Shown: piece by piece, positions 53,399 to 63,248 of the stretch
How positions within the stretch are numbered: position 1 is the stretch's first letter
Layout of the letters: each line of letters begins with the position of its first letter
DNA from: an uncultured bacterium
GTDB taxonomy: Bacteria > CSSED10-310 > CALFER01
Assembly: GCA_937951895.1 (NCBI GenBank)
Contig: CALFER010000098.1
Span: forward strand, 31,859-95,858
Reading direction: 5' to 3'
DNA: 64,000 nucleotides
Position numbers and translations under genes: made by a program
The notes under the pieces: generated by a model
What the model was told of the DNA's origin: nothing
Seen by the model: the letters and a program-made list of their open reading frames with translations, nothing else
Databases searched by the model: none

Positions 53399-54259
53399 TC
53401 AGGGTGGACGTTTGGGAAAGCGGGATTGCTGAAGCCGGCTTTTTACACGTTGAACCGGAATGATCTCTGTATCCTGTTCGTCATCCTCCAGCCGGACGGC
53501 AGGGTCGCCTTCGTAATCGAATTGAAGCAGTACGGCGGTAATGTTGTCATCGCCTCCGCGTTCATTGGCGATCTGAATGAGGCTTTCCGTGGCAGATTCG
53601 AGATCCGGTCTTTCATTGATCTGCTGGGCAATTTCAGGCATCTGAATGGAGTTGCTCAAGCCATCTGTGCACAATAACACGACATCGTTATGGCGGATGA
53701 GATGCGCCATAATGTCGATCTCGACCTCGAGTTGCGTTCCAAGTGCGCGCGTGATCACGTTGCGCATGGGATGATATCGTGCTTCTTCCGCTGTCATGTT
53801 GCCCAGTCGTACCTGCATGTTGACCCAGGAGTGATCGGAGGTCAATTGAGAGATCTCGTGATCGCGTACACGGTAGATTCTGCTGTCACCGACGCTGGCG
53901 ATATGCAGGGTGTTATGATGGACCAGCGCGGCGACAGTGGTGGTTCCCATTCCCTCGAGTTCCGGGCGCTTCTGGGCTGTTTCGAGGATTTTCCGGTTGG
54001 CCAGTTGAATCGCCTTGTCCAACAGATGTCCGGGGTGAAAATCAGCCAGGCGATCGTTGTCCCTCAAGGATTCAAACTCGAATTGAACAGCTTCCGCGAT
54101 AATGTCGACTGCCAGCCTGCTGGCAATCTCCCCGGCAATGTGTCCGCCCATCCCATCCGCAACGATGAACAGATTCATCTTCGGACAAATTTTGTAGTTG
54201 TCCTCGTTGATGGACCGCTTCCGTCCGATGTCTGTCGCGCCGTGAACCCGAATTCTCAT
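53399..54259 (-). CDS. PP2C-type serine/threonine phosphatase (Stp/PrpC-like)
   Basis: A 286-residue metal-dependent phosphatase. Diagnostic blocks are present in order: RSINEDN (about residues 14-20), FIVADGMGGH (31-40), the late CTDGLSN and GGDDNITAVLL, with the Asp residues that bind Mn or Mg. It probably removes phosphates placed by Hanks-type kinases. A promoter lies between it and the giant regulator gene upstream; the epimerase and sulfatase-fold genes follow on the same strand. Confidence 0.93.
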   Translation of the reverse strand: MRIRVHGATDIGRKRSINEDNYKICPKMNLFIVADGMGGHIAGEIASRLAVDIIAEAVQFEFESLRDNDRLADFHPGHLLDKAIQLANRKILETAQKRPELEGMGTTTVAALVHHNTLHIASVGDSRIYRVRDHEISQLTSDHSWVNMQVRLGNMTAEEARYHPMRNVITRALGTQLEVEIDIMAHLIRHNDVVLLCTDGLSNSIQMPEIAQQINERPDLESATESLIQIANERGGDDNITAVLLQFDYEGDPAVRLEDDEQDTEIIPVQRVKSRLQQSRFPKRPP

Positions 54260-54306
54260 ATCGCGTATTCTCGTGATCCCTCTATCAACAAGTCCGAATC
54301 CCTCTC

Positions 54307-54335
54307 AGCATAATAATCTGTCTGTTGGAGGTCAA
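54307..54335 (-). promoter_or_regulatory. Sigma-70 promoter of the PP2C gene
   Basis: On the minus strand TTGACC (54335-54330), 17-base spacer, TATGCT (54312-54307), 48 bases before the start of the phosphatase at 54259. It suggests the phosphatase operon can be read independently of the large regulator. Confidence 0.58.
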
Positions 54336-54376
54336 GCGAATGGTCCTCTCGCATCCAATCATCTCATCCCACTGCA

Positions 54377-57300
54377 TCAATCCTGATCTTTCCGAGTCTT
54401 TTTGACGCTGATGTTGTATCGTTCGAGTTTTCGGTCCAGGGTGGGACGGGAAACCTGCAAAACCTCGCAGGCACGCAGCTTGTTGCCCCCTGTGGCCGAA
54501 AGAATTGCACGGATGTGCGCTTCCTCGACTTCGTCCATGCTCTTCAATTCCGGCATCCCGACAGTCGCACCCGATTTCGCGAATAATACCCGGATCGAGT
54601 GCGGAAGATCTTTGAACTCAATGACCGGAGGCATTGCAGCCACGGAGGCATTGCGGATCGATTCATTCAGTTCGTCGATGTTTCGAGGCCATGGATATTG
54701 GATCAAGGCCTCAATCGCCTTCGGTTCAAATCCGGTGAATCGCTTCTGAACAAGTTTACTGGCGGAATCGAGAGCAAACCTGACAAGGATCGGAATCTCC
54801 TCCCGATACTCGGACAAGGTCGGAAGTTTCAGCGTGTATTTTCCGATCAGTCGGTAAAGAACATCACTGAATGCACCGTTCTGCACATCGATCCGGAGAT
54901 CTCGGGTGGTCGAAAAGATGAAACGCAGATTGCAGGTTTTCGTTTCGTTCGAACCGAGACGGTGGAACTCTGCCGTTTCAATACAATGGGCCAGGGCGTT
55001 TTGTGTGGCGAGCGAAGTTCTCTCGATATCCTTCAGATGCAGGGTGCCTCCTTCTGCCATTTCAATCTGACCCGATTTGTCGATCCGATACTCGGTGCCG
55101 GATGTGCAGCCAAACAATTCGTTGTCCACAAGACTGTCGGGAATGCTGGCGCAGTTGATCTGTTTGAAGGGATACGCCCTGCGAGCGCTTGACTCATGAA
55201 CTGCAATGGCAACCCGGTCTCGACCTGTCCCCGGTAATCCCGTTATCAGAACGGGTGTATCAGCGGCCGAGAACACGTTGACTCGGGAAAGGATCTCGTC
55301 ACGATACCGCGATTCACCCAGAAACTGATCGAAGGCAGTCACCCTGGTATCGGCCCGGGTTTTAAGATCCGATGTTTCCACGGATCTGATCGACGAATCA
55401 CTCAGGGTGAATATGATCGTTGAGAGATGATCGATCAGGGATGCGTGAGGAGAGGTAAAGACATCAAATGATCGTTTGCTGTCGAGATAGACAGCTCCGA
55501 GGATGGATGAGTGATGCTGAATCGGCTGGCAGATCAGTGAAAAAATCAACCCCTCGGCTACACTTTTTAAACCGCTCACACGATTATCACTCGGCGCATT
55601 GCCGATCAGACACCCATCGGTAAACATGGGTGCGGATTGTGTGACCTGCGTGATGATCCACGTGACATCCCGCATGACTCTCTGCTCGACATTTCTGGCC
55701 AGTTGCATTTTCGCCGTTCCATTCGGATTGACAAGAATCAACATGGCACGTTCGGCTTCCGTAACACTGATCAGCACATCAAGAAAGCGCTCAAAGAGCT
55801 TCTTCTGATCGGAACCGGTCCGAATCATCTCGTTCACTCCGATGCATACATGATCCATCAGGGTGTTTTCCGATTCCGCCTGCGGGTGGGTCAATCGGTG
55901 AATCGCCTTTTCGGTTTTATCCCGATAGTATTCAGTTCCGACTCTTCTGAAGAATTGAATCGCATCCGTGTAAGCCTTCCGTGCCTCTTCAATGTCTCCC
56001 ATCTGGCGGTTCATCTCGGCTACCAGCAGAAACGTCAACCCGACTTCAAACAGATCTCCACGACCCTCGAACAACTTGATGGCCGTCAGATAGAACTGCT
56101 TTGCTTTGTCCGATAAATTGCGCTGAGCTGCAATCTGACCCAGGAGACGATTGGCTCGCGCATAACTCCTGGATAACAGCATTCCTTTGGACTCGGTGTA
56201 AACGCGAGACGCGATGCTTTGCGCGGAATTGGTTTCGTTGCGGGCAAAAGCGATCTCGGCCTGGGAGATATCCAACTCGAGAAACTCGGTTTTCAGATGC
56301 GTAAACATACGCTTCGCCCGGGAGGTAAACTGCTGGGCTTTCAACCATTCTCTGGTTCGGATGTACAGATTGGAGAGTCGGAAATAGGCGTGTGCGATCT
56401 GATGAAGATCCCTGTCTTTGCGGGCAATTTCCAAAACGAGATTTTCGTAGCGGATCGCACCGGAATGATTGCCTCTGATATCCTCAAGTCCGGACAGGTC
56501 GATCAACAGCCTTCGTTTGAGATCCGTATTGGGGGTCATCTCTGCAAAACTCAGCGCCTTGTTCAACGCCTCAAACGCTTCGGTCAGTCGCCCGCGGTAA
56601 ACATTGAGTTGTCCCTGACGATTCATGATCTCGATGTTCAAAATGGGATCGGCGATCGAGCGTGCGTACCGGTTGGCCTGATCGAGCAGAACCGATGCGT
56701 CGTCGTAGTTCGATTGCTTCATCTTCAGCGAGGCATAGAGCGTCATCGCTCGGGTCATCGATGTGAGATCCCCTCCTCGTCGAGCGACAGCGATCACCTT
56801 CTCAAACTCACTTGCCGCATCACGTAAACGTGCCAGTTCCTGACAGGTTCGTCCGAGATGGATGTAGCGATCGAGATAGGCCAGTGGATTTCCGAGTGTT
56901 TCGGTGAGCATGATCGAACGCCGAACGGCTGCATCGCTATTGAGAAACTGCTTGAGTTCAAAATATGCGATTGAAAGCTGATAATAGATATCGCCGGAGA
57001 AGTACGGCATATCGTCAACCGGTAAATCCTTGATGTTCTGATTCACCAGTTCGATCGTCTGCGTGTAGCGTTTGATTGAATTCAGCGCGTTTACATAGAA
57101 ACGGATGATCTTCATCCGGATGTCATGACAGGTCGTCCGGGGTAAATACTCGACTGCCATTCCGAAGCTGTCAATCGCCCTGGATGTTTTTTGCAGCATC
57201 AGATTCGATATCCCGATCATCATCAGGTAATGAGCCTTCTCCCGCTTCTGATGCACCCTGGATTCCATGATCGGGTTGGCTTCTTCCAGACATTGCAGGC

Positions 57301-59530
57301 TTTCCGAAAACCGATGCAAAATGATGAGTGCATGCCCCAGTTCATAACTCAGTTGCATCAACTTGGTGCGATTTCGATCCGGCATTCTATCGATCGCAAT
57401 CCGATACCACCGTGCTGCGTTTGCATAATCCCCGATCATGTAAAAACGCTGGGCTGCCCGAGTCGCATGCTCACATCCCTCGGAACCTTTATCCGCCTCG
57501 AATGCATGGATCGACAATCGATCCGGCAAGGATTCGGGAAGCGCTGAGAGCGCCGTATAGATTGTTGTGTGTAACCGCACACGTTCATAAGCTGCAAGGC
57601 TGGAATGAACCAGAGATCGGAAGATCGGATGTCCGAGCGTATAGTAGATCGAACCATCCTCGTGAACTCGCTGAAGCATGCCGATGCCGATCGCCAGATT
57701 CAGTGTCCGTTCGATCAAGCCCGAATCTTCGATTGTCATCAGCAACTCGGCATACGTGCAGGGCCGTTCCCATAACGAGGCGTGTTGGCATAACGTTTTC
57801 GCGTCCGATTCCAGATTGGCCTGTTGATACTTGACGAGTTTCTCATGCCCATCCTTGAAGGGAACAGCCTCGAATCGCTCCATATCCAACGTCCAGGCTC
57901 CATCGTGCCATGCGATCAACTTGAGGAGAAAAATCGAGCGTGTCACGAGTTTAATACTGTTCGGGATCCCACGAGATGCCTCGTGAATCGGTTGAACGAT
58001 CGCGTCGGGAATCGGAGTGATGTTCAACAGTGACGAGAGCAGAATCGCGGTCTCATCCATGTTGAGGGGAATCAGATCGATATGATTGAATCTTTGAAGA
58101 GATGTTCTCTGCAATTCCTCCAGAATGGCCGCATGAGACTCGACAAGCCACAGAACAGGGCACTTCAGGTCGATCTGGGATTGCCATTGCTCGTTGACTT
58201 CATTCAGAAACAACCACGGAATGGTCTCTTCGGAATGGAAGTTTTTCAGGATGATGACCAGAGGCGGGTCTTCCATGTTGCTTTCAGTCAGAGCCATCGC
58301 ATGCGTCAGCAGATTGGCGGCTTGTCGATGAGACGCCTTGAGGTATTGAGGATCACTGATCTGCAGGAGAGGATCTTCTGAGTTGGCGCAGTAAATCAGG
58401 TCGGTCAAACCGTCCTGCAACTTCGGATAAAACTTCTTGATCTCGGTAAACAAACTCCTCAGCGTCTCACGGGAATCATCCAGAATGATCGAGGCCGAAA
58501 TTTCGATTATCCGGGCGCCGGAGGATTCCATCTCCACCTTCATCTCATCCAGAAACCTCGATTTCCCAATCCCATACTGTCCGCCCACGATCAGGATTTT
58601 GCTGTTTCCCACACACGCCTCTTCAAAGGCTGTCTGAACTTCCTTGCGGGGAAGTTCCTGGCCGACAAAAAAACCATTCGACATGAAGCAAGGTGCGGAT
58701 ACGGGTTCCGGGCGGAGCTTGAGTTGGACTGCCAGTTCGTCGAAACTTGCGGGTCTGAAAGAAGGTTCTTTGGCGAGCATCTGCAGGACGAGATGTCCGA
58801 GTTCCTTGAAGACTTGCGTCAACTCGGTCTGCAACGGCGTGGGAACGCGATTCAGATGGGCAGAGAGTGTCGCATCGTATGAATCGAGTTTGAAAGGGTG
58901 AGTCTTTGAAATCAACTCGTACAGAACAACACCGAATGAGTAAAGATCACTCGTCTGATCCAGTTTCCGCCGCGTCAGTTGCTCCGGACTCATATACGAA
59001 ATCGAATAAGGCGAATACGAGGAACGAATCAATCTCCTGTCGGGTGGCAGAACCTGATAGACCCCCGCATTGGCGATCTGAACCTTCATGTCTCCACCTG
59101 GGTTCAGCAGAAGAATGTTTTCGGGGTTCAGATCAAGATGCAGAATACCGGAGGCATGTAAAAAGGATAAAGCGTCGATAACCTGGCCGATGAAGCGTTT
59201 CATCCAGTCCGGATTCCCGGTCAGATCGTCAGGAATCTGCGTCAGTGGAACCAAATCGGGAAGAGCGGCAGTCGTATAGAAAAAAGACGTGTTCAGCAGG
59301 GGTCCGGCCTCAAGAATCGGAAGCAGACCGGGGTGTTTCAGGCGCATCAACAGACGAAACTCACTGTACCAGGAATCTGTATCCGTGTGTTCATCTGTCG
59401 GAATCTCCACCAGGGTGACGATGGTATCCGATTGCATGTCCCGGGCTCTGAATACATCACCGAAAGTCGATCGACCACACTCCTTCAATATCTGAAAACG
59501 TTCTGTCTTGTACCCCAGCGACTTCACCAT
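54377..59530 (-). CDS. Giant pseudokinase/STAND ATPase/TPR/GAF/sigma-54-activator-like regulator with Fis-type HTH
   Basis: A 1717-residue multidomain protein (numbered from ATG 59530, behind GGGAGG; ATG 59560 in frame is possible). A Hanks-kinase domain is at 11-275: the VAIK Lys is missing (TLVE at 39-42), the catalytic loop reads HLDLNPEN (131-138) and DFG reads NAG (154-156). A STAND-type ATPase follows at about 290-570, with intact Walker A GGQYGIGKS (316-324) but Walker B LKNFH. TPR helices occupy about 690-1205 and a GAF domain about 1240-1385. A sigma-54 activator-like AAA domain (1401-1645) has Walker A GLPGTGR instead of GxxGxGK, no GAFTGA loop and Walker B LHLKDIE. A Fis-like HTH (1662-1705, GGNKLRACEVLQVSRPTLDRK) looks intact. 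It is probably a DNA-binding signalling scaffold. Confidence 0.88.
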   Translation of the reverse strand: MVKSLGYKTERFQILKECGRSTFGDVFRARDMQSDTIVTLVEIPTDEHTDTDSWYSEFRLLMRLKHPGLLPILEAGPLLNTSFFYTTAALPDLVPLTQIPDDLTGNPDWMKRFIGQVIDALSFLHASGILHLDLNPENILLLNPGGDMKVQIANAGVYQVLPPDRRLIRSSYSPYSISYMSPEQLTRRKLDQTSDLYSFGVVLYELISKTHPFKLDSYDATLSAHLNRVPTPLQTELTQVFKELGHLVLQMLAKEPSFRPASFDELAVQLKLRPEPVSAPCFMSNGFFVGQELPRKEVQTAFEEACVGNSKILIVGGQYGIGKSRFLDEMKVEMESSGARIIEISASIILDDSRETLRSLFTEIKKFYPKLQDGLTDLIYCANSEDPLLQISDPQYLKASHRQAANLLTHAMALTESNMEDPPLVIILKNFHSEETIPWLFLNEVNEQWQSQIDLKCPVLWLVESHAAILEELQRTSLQRFNHIDLIPLNMDETAILLSSLLNITPIPDAIVQPIHEASRGIPNSIKLVTRSIFLLKLIAWHDGAWTLDMERFEAVPFKDGHEKLVKYQQANLESDAKTLCQHASLWERPCTYAELLMTIEDSGLIERTLNLAIGIGMLQRVHEDGSIYYTLGHPIFRSLVHSSLAAYERVRLHTTIYTALSALPESLPDRLSIHAFEADKGSEGCEHATRAAQRFYMIGDYANAARWYRIAIDRMPDRNRTKLMQLSYELGHALIILHRFSESLQCLEEANPIMESRVHQKREKAHYLMMIGISNLMLQKTSRAIDSFGMAVEYLPRTTCHDIRMKIIRFYVNALNSIKRYTQTIELVNQNIKDLPVDDMPYFSGDIYYQLSIAYFELKQFLNSDAAVRRSIMLTETLGNPLAYLDRYIHLGRTCQELARLRDAASEFEKVIAVARRGGDLTSMTRAMTLYASLKMKQSNYDDASVLLDQANRYARSIADPILNIEIMNRQGQLNVYRGRLTEAFEALNKALSFAEMTPNTDLKRRLLIDLSGLEDIRGNHSGAIRYENLVLEIARKDRDLHQIAHAYFRLSNLYIRTREWLKAQQFTSRAKRMFTHLKTEFLELDISQAEIAFARNETNSAQSIASRVYTESKGMLLSRSYARANRLLGQIAAQRNLSDKAKQFYLTAIKLFEGRGDLFEVGLTFLLVAEMNRQMGDIEEARKAYTDAIQFFRRVGTEYYRDKTEKAIHRLTHPQAESENTLMDHVCIGVNEMIRTGSDQKKLFERFLDVLISVTEAERAMLILVNPNGTAKMQLARNVEQRVMRDVTWIITQVTQSAPMFTDGCLIGNAPSDNRVSGLKSVAEGLIFSLICQPIQHHSSILGAVYLDSKRSFDVFTSPHASLIDHLSTIIFTLSDSSIRSVETSDLKTRADTRVTAFDQFLGESRYRDEILSRVNVFSAADTPVLITGLPGTGRDRVAIAVHESSARRAYPFKQINCASIPDSLVDNELFGCTSGTEYRIDKSGQIEMAEGGTLHLKDIERTSLATQNALAHCIETAEFHRLGSNETKTCNLRFIFSTTRDLRIDVQNGAFSDVLYRLIGKYTLKLPTLSEYREEIPILVRFALDSASKLVQKRFTGFEPKAIEALIQYPWPRNIDELNESIRNASVAAMPPVIEFKDLPHSIRVLFAKSGATVGMPELKSMDEVEEAHIRAILSATGGNKLRACEVLQVSRPTLDRKLERYNISVKKTRKDQD

Positions 59531-59633
59531 GCTTGCCTCCCTTCGCGAAGCTGAAACCATGGTAAATTAAGTTTACAGTAAAAAGCAATTATCGAATGAG
59601 GAATCTTTTACTTTTAACAAAATACCGTGCTTG

Positions 59634-60608
59634 TCATTCGTCGCCGTCCATGGATTCCAATTCCTTTGCCCGGCCGAGTTTCGCGTGCAGAGAAGACCAG
59701 TGCTGTGCGATGCACTCCCGATCAGGCAGATGCCCCTGACCGCCGAGACCCGAACAGGCCAGACTCCCGGCCACCGACGCCACACGCATGCAATCCTCGA
59801 AATTCAGCGAGTCGAACGCGCCAAGCAGGGCTGCGGCAAATGCTCCGTGATAAATGTCGCCCGCACCGGTTGAATCCACCACCTTGACCGATAATGCCGG
59901 AACCCGAATGACCCGATCTCCATCCTGCCCGATGGAGCCCTCGCTCCCCAGGGTAATGATCAATCGACGTGAAATCCGTGATAAGCGCTCGAGCATCTTG
60001 TCAGGCGAGTGCATTCCGGTTATGGATTCGGCACAGTCCCGAGAGAAGATGGCGTAATCCACTTTACCGATAATCTCGTGCATGCCGATCCTGGAACTAC
60101 CGGCATCCAGAATTGTCAGAGTGTTGCCTGTGCTGGCAATCTCGATCGCCTCCAGTGTCGTTTCGTAACCGCGGCCATCCAGAATTATCGCTCGGGATCT
60201 CAGAATCGACTCAGCGATCAAATCGTCAGGATCGAGATTTCGACTGTGTCGGTTCCCGAGCGCAACGGTTCGTGATCCGTCTCGCTCATCGATCCAGATC
60301 ACGGCGAACGGAGTCTCGATGGATGGATCCCGTATGACTGCACGCAGGTCAACTCCTTGTCGTGCCAGTTCGTTCATGACGAAATCACCCTCAGGGTCCA
60401 TTCCGATGACGGTATGTACTGCGGTGCGCAACCCAAGTCGGGCCGCACAGCAGATGGCGTTGGCGACGGGACCGCCGACGAGTCTGCGTGTGTCGACCGC
60501 AACGGTTTTTTCGTTTGAAGAAGGATAGCAGGGCAGGAGCATGGAACAGTCCGAAACCGTCAGCCCCAGACCAAGCAGATCGATCGATTTGATGACGCTA
60601 TCGGGCAT
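59634..60608 (-). CDS. PfkB-family carbohydrate kinase
   Basis: A 324-residue ribokinase-like enzyme that phosphorylates a sugar or nucleoside with ATP. The N-terminal GGPVANAICCAARLG and the C-terminal catalytic DSTGAGDIYHGAFAAALLG with its Asp are clear, so it should be active. ATG 60608 is chosen over a GTG at 60638; it overlaps the rlmN stop by 11 bases, so it is probably co-transcribed with rlmN. The substrate cannot be told from sequence. Confidence 0.88.
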   Translation of the reverse strand: MPDSVIKSIDLLGLGLTVSDCSMLLPCYPSSNEKTVAVDTRRLVGGPVANAICCAARLGLRTAVHTVIGMDPEGDFVMNELARQGVDLRAVIRDPSIETPFAVIWIDERDGSRTVALGNRHSRNLDPDDLIAESILRSRAIILDGRGYETTLEAIEIASTGNTLTILDAGSSRIGMHEIIGKVDYAIFSRDCAESITGMHSPDKMLERLSRISRRLIITLGSEGSIGQDGDRVIRVPALSVKVVDSTGAGDIYHGAFAAALLGAFDSLNFEDCMRVASVAGSLACSGLGGQGHLPDRECIAQHWSSLHAKLGRAKELESMDGDE

Positions 60609-61656
60609 GTTCGGCCTGATTGGCTGCGAGTTGACCACAGGCCGCAGCTATTTCGCGACCTGCACTCCGCCGGATCCGAACGAGAAAACCCGCATCCAGC
60701 AGATGTTTCTGAAACTCCAGCATCACGGATTCATCGGATGGGTGGTAGCGTGAGCCACTGCTGGAGTTGAATGGGATGAGATTAATCTTATATCGGTCTT
60801 TCGAGAGCAGTCTGGTCAGTTTTTTGGCATGTTCGGGCGTGTCATTCAGATTCCGGATCATGATGTACTCGATGGTGATCTGATGCTGTCGGGAGGGAAG
60901 CGGAAACTCAGAGAGCGCTTGCATCAGAATTCGCAGCGGATACACTTTATTGATCGGCATCAGTGGATTCCGGGTTTTATCGTCGGGTGCATTGAGTGAG
61001 ACAGCCAGACGAACTCCGGGCGCGAGAGCATGCAATCTGCGGATCTCAGGCGCAATCCCCGCTGTCGAAACCGTAATGCGCTGTTTCGCCCATCCCATAC
61101 CCTCTTCCGAGGTCAGAAATTGAACGGAACGGGCCACATTTTCAAGATTGAGCAGCGGTTCGCCCATTCCCATGAATACAATGTTCACCCGATTCGACGA
61201 GCCAAGCAGATGGAGCATTTCCATGATCTGAGAGAGAATTTCTGAGGTGGTGAGATTCCGGAGGATACCGAGCGATGCCGTTGCGCAGAAACGGCATCCC
61301 AGAGCGCAGCCAGCCTGACTGGAAATGCACAGGGTATGGTGATCCGGATGAACGATCAGAACGGATTCGACATGAATTCCGTCCTGAAGCTTCCATAGAA
61401 ATTTCCGGGTGCCGTCCTTCGCTTCAACAGAGAACTCCAGTAACAGAGTGCTGATGGAAAAGGAACGTTCAAGATCGTCCCGAAGCGTTTTGGGGAGGTC
61501 AGACATCCGGGCAAACGAGAGTGTTTGCTTGTTGACAATCCAATCCAGGATCTGCCTCGCACGGTACCCGGGGTGTTTCCGGGAATCCATCCATTCCGTC
61601 AACTCCCCCGGAGCCCAATCCAGCAGCGATTTCCGATGATTCACGTTCCGTCCCAA
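60598..61656 (-). CDS. rlmN: 23S rRNA (adenine2503-C2) methyltransferase
   Basis: A 352-residue radical SAM methyltransferase that methylates A2503 of 23S rRNA and A37 of some tRNAs. The cluster motif CALGCRFC is followed by the GMGEPLLN block, and a conserved C-terminal Cys lies in IAAACGQL. The N-terminal helical domain begins with KSLLDWAPGELTEWM. Length and layout are standard. Divergent from the aldehyde dehydrogenase gene. Confidence 0.95.
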   Translation of the reverse strand: MGRNVNHRKSLLDWAPGELTEWMDSRKHPGYRARQILDWIVNKQTLSFARMSDLPKTLRDDLERSFSISTLLLEFSVEAKDGTRKFLWKLQDGIHVESVLIVHPDHHTLCISSQAGCALGCRFCATASLGILRNLTTSEILSQIMEMLHLLGSSNRVNIVFMGMGEPLLNLENVARSVQFLTSEEGMGWAKQRITVSTAGIAPEIRRLHALAPGVRLAVSLNAPDDKTRNPLMPINKVYPLRILMQALSEFPLPSRQHQITIEYIMIRNLNDTPEHAKKLTRLLSKDRYKINLIPFNSSSGSRYHPSDESVMLEFQKHLLDAGFLVRIRRSAGREIAAACGQLAANQAEHAR

Positions 61657-61739
61657 GCCTCCATTGGATCCATCCGATCGATGGATTTCATTCGAGGAGC
61701 AACTATACTACACTTTTCACTCGAAAGGAGGAACTCCTC

Positions 61740-63167
61740 ATGCAATTCCCTCTCATGATCGGTCATGAAGAACTTCTGACCGGTTCAGTCATCGATGTGT
61801 TCAATCCCTATTCACACACCATAGCCGGTTGTGTTTCAGCGGCCGATCCATCCCATGTTGAACTGGCTGTCCGCAAAGCCGTCGCAATCCGTCCCGTGGC
61901 TGCCCGTCTGAAAACCTACCAGAAAGCAGAAGCTCTAAGGTTCATCGGATCGGAAATCCGAGCGCATGGAAATGACATCGCGGAGACGATCGTTCACGAG
62001 GTGGCCAAACCGATTCGGGATGCGAAAAACGAAGTGGAACGGGCGGCGACGACATTTCTCATGGCAGCCAGCGTGGCGGAAACGATGGATGGCACACTTC
62101 ATACTCTGGATATTCATCCATCGTCCGCGAACCGGACCGGCCTGTCCAAACGCTTCCCCCTCGGTGTCGTATGCGCAATCACGCCATTCAATTTTCCACT
62201 CAACCTCGTCGCACACAAGATCGCCCCCGCGCTCGCGATGGGGAACAGCGTGATTCTGAAGCCATCCTCACAAGCGCCGATCACGGCATTGAGACTGGGA
62301 CGCATCGTCGCGCAGAGCGGCTTGCCGGACGGAATGCTCAGTGTGCTTCCCGGTCCCTCCTCGGTTTTCCGATCCGCAATCGAAGATGATCGCATCCAGA
62401 TGATCTCGTTTACCGGCAGCCCGGAAACCGGGTGGGAGTTAAAACGACAGTGCGGCAGAAAACGGATCGCCCTTGAACTCGGGGGAAACGCCGCCGTCAT
62501 CATCGACGGGAACGCGCAGGTGGATCATGCCGTCCGACGGTGTGTCGTCGGCGCTTTTTCGTTTGCAGGCCAGGTTTGCATATCGGTCCAGCGAATCCTC
62601 GTCCATCAATCCATTTATGAGCAGTTCAAACTGGCAATCATCGAACAGACAAACCGTCTGCGGGTCGGAGACCCTGCGCTTCCGGAAACGGATGTGGGAC
62701 CGATGATTGATCTGGAAGCGGCTGTGCGTCTCGAGAACTGGATCGAAGAGGCACTCGGAGGTGGAGGCCGGCTTCTGACAGGAGGTTCCCGGGATGCCAA
62801 TCGCTTCCAACCGACTCTCCTTGAAAATGTGCCGCACGCATGCACTCTGTACCGCGAAGAAGCGTTCGGCCCCGTAGCGATTCTCGAATCTTTCGACTCG
62901 TTCGATCAAGCGCTCGAGATCACCAACGATTCCCGGTTCGGCCTGCAGGCCGGCGTGTTTACATCCGATATCGACCGGATTTGGAGAGCGTATCAGGCGC
63001 TGGAGGTAGGAGGAGTTATCGTGAACGATGTTCCGACGATTCGAGTCGATAACTATCCGTACGGAGGCATCAAGGAATCCGGTATGGGCAGAGAAGGCGT
63101 GCGATATGCGATGGAGGAGATGAGCGAGTTGAAAATGCTTGTTCTGACGCCTGTACGACCGGGTTGA
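61740..63167 (+). CDS. NAD(P)-dependent aldehyde dehydrogenase
   Basis: A 475-residue member of the aldehyde dehydrogenase superfamily: NAD-binding ITPFNFPLN and KPSSQAP, the general-base Glu in ALELGGN (about residue 246), the nucleophilic Cys in GQVCISVQR (about 280), and EEAFGPV near the C-terminal third. It oxidises an aldehyde to the acid; the substrate is unknown, with the glyceraldehyde/lactaldehyde/semialdehyde branch being possible. AAAGGAGG lies nine bases before the ATG. A TATACT sequence at 61704-61709 may be part of its promoter. Confidence 0.93.
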   Translation: MQFPLMIGHEELLTGSVIDVFNPYSHTIAGCVSAADPSHVELAVRKAVAIRPVAARLKTYQKAEALRFIGSEIRAHGNDIAETIVHEVAKPIRDAKNEVERAATTFLMAASVAETMDGTLHTLDIHPSSANRTGLSKRFPLGVVCAITPFNFPLNLVAHKIAPALAMGNSVILKPSSQAPITALRLGRIVAQSGLPDGMLSVLPGPSSVFRSAIEDDRIQMISFTGSPETGWELKRQCGRKRIALELGGNAAVIIDGNAQVDHAVRRCVVGAFSFAGQVCISVQRILVHQSIYEQFKLAIIEQTNRLRVGDPALPETDVGPMIDLEAAVRLENWIEEALGGGGRLLTGGSRDANRFQPTLLENVPHACTLYREEAFGPVAILESFDSFDQALEITNDSRFGLQAGVFTSDIDRIWRAYQALEVGGVIVNDVPTIRVDNYPYGGIKESGMGREGVRYAMEEMSELKMLVLTPVRPG

Positions 63168-63192
63168 TGGTTGACTTCCGGACCACTGCTGT

Positions 63193-63222
63193 TTGACTTG
63201 ATGACAGCTTCAAACGTATAAA
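63193..63222 (+). promoter_or_regulatory. Sigma-70 promoter of the terminal secreted-protein gene
   Basis: TTGACT (63193-63198), 18-base spacer, TATAAA (63217-63222), 27 bases before the start at 63249; five of six matches in each box. Confidence 0.6.
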
Positions 63223-63248
63223 ACTGAAAGGAACCGGAGGTATGTACC

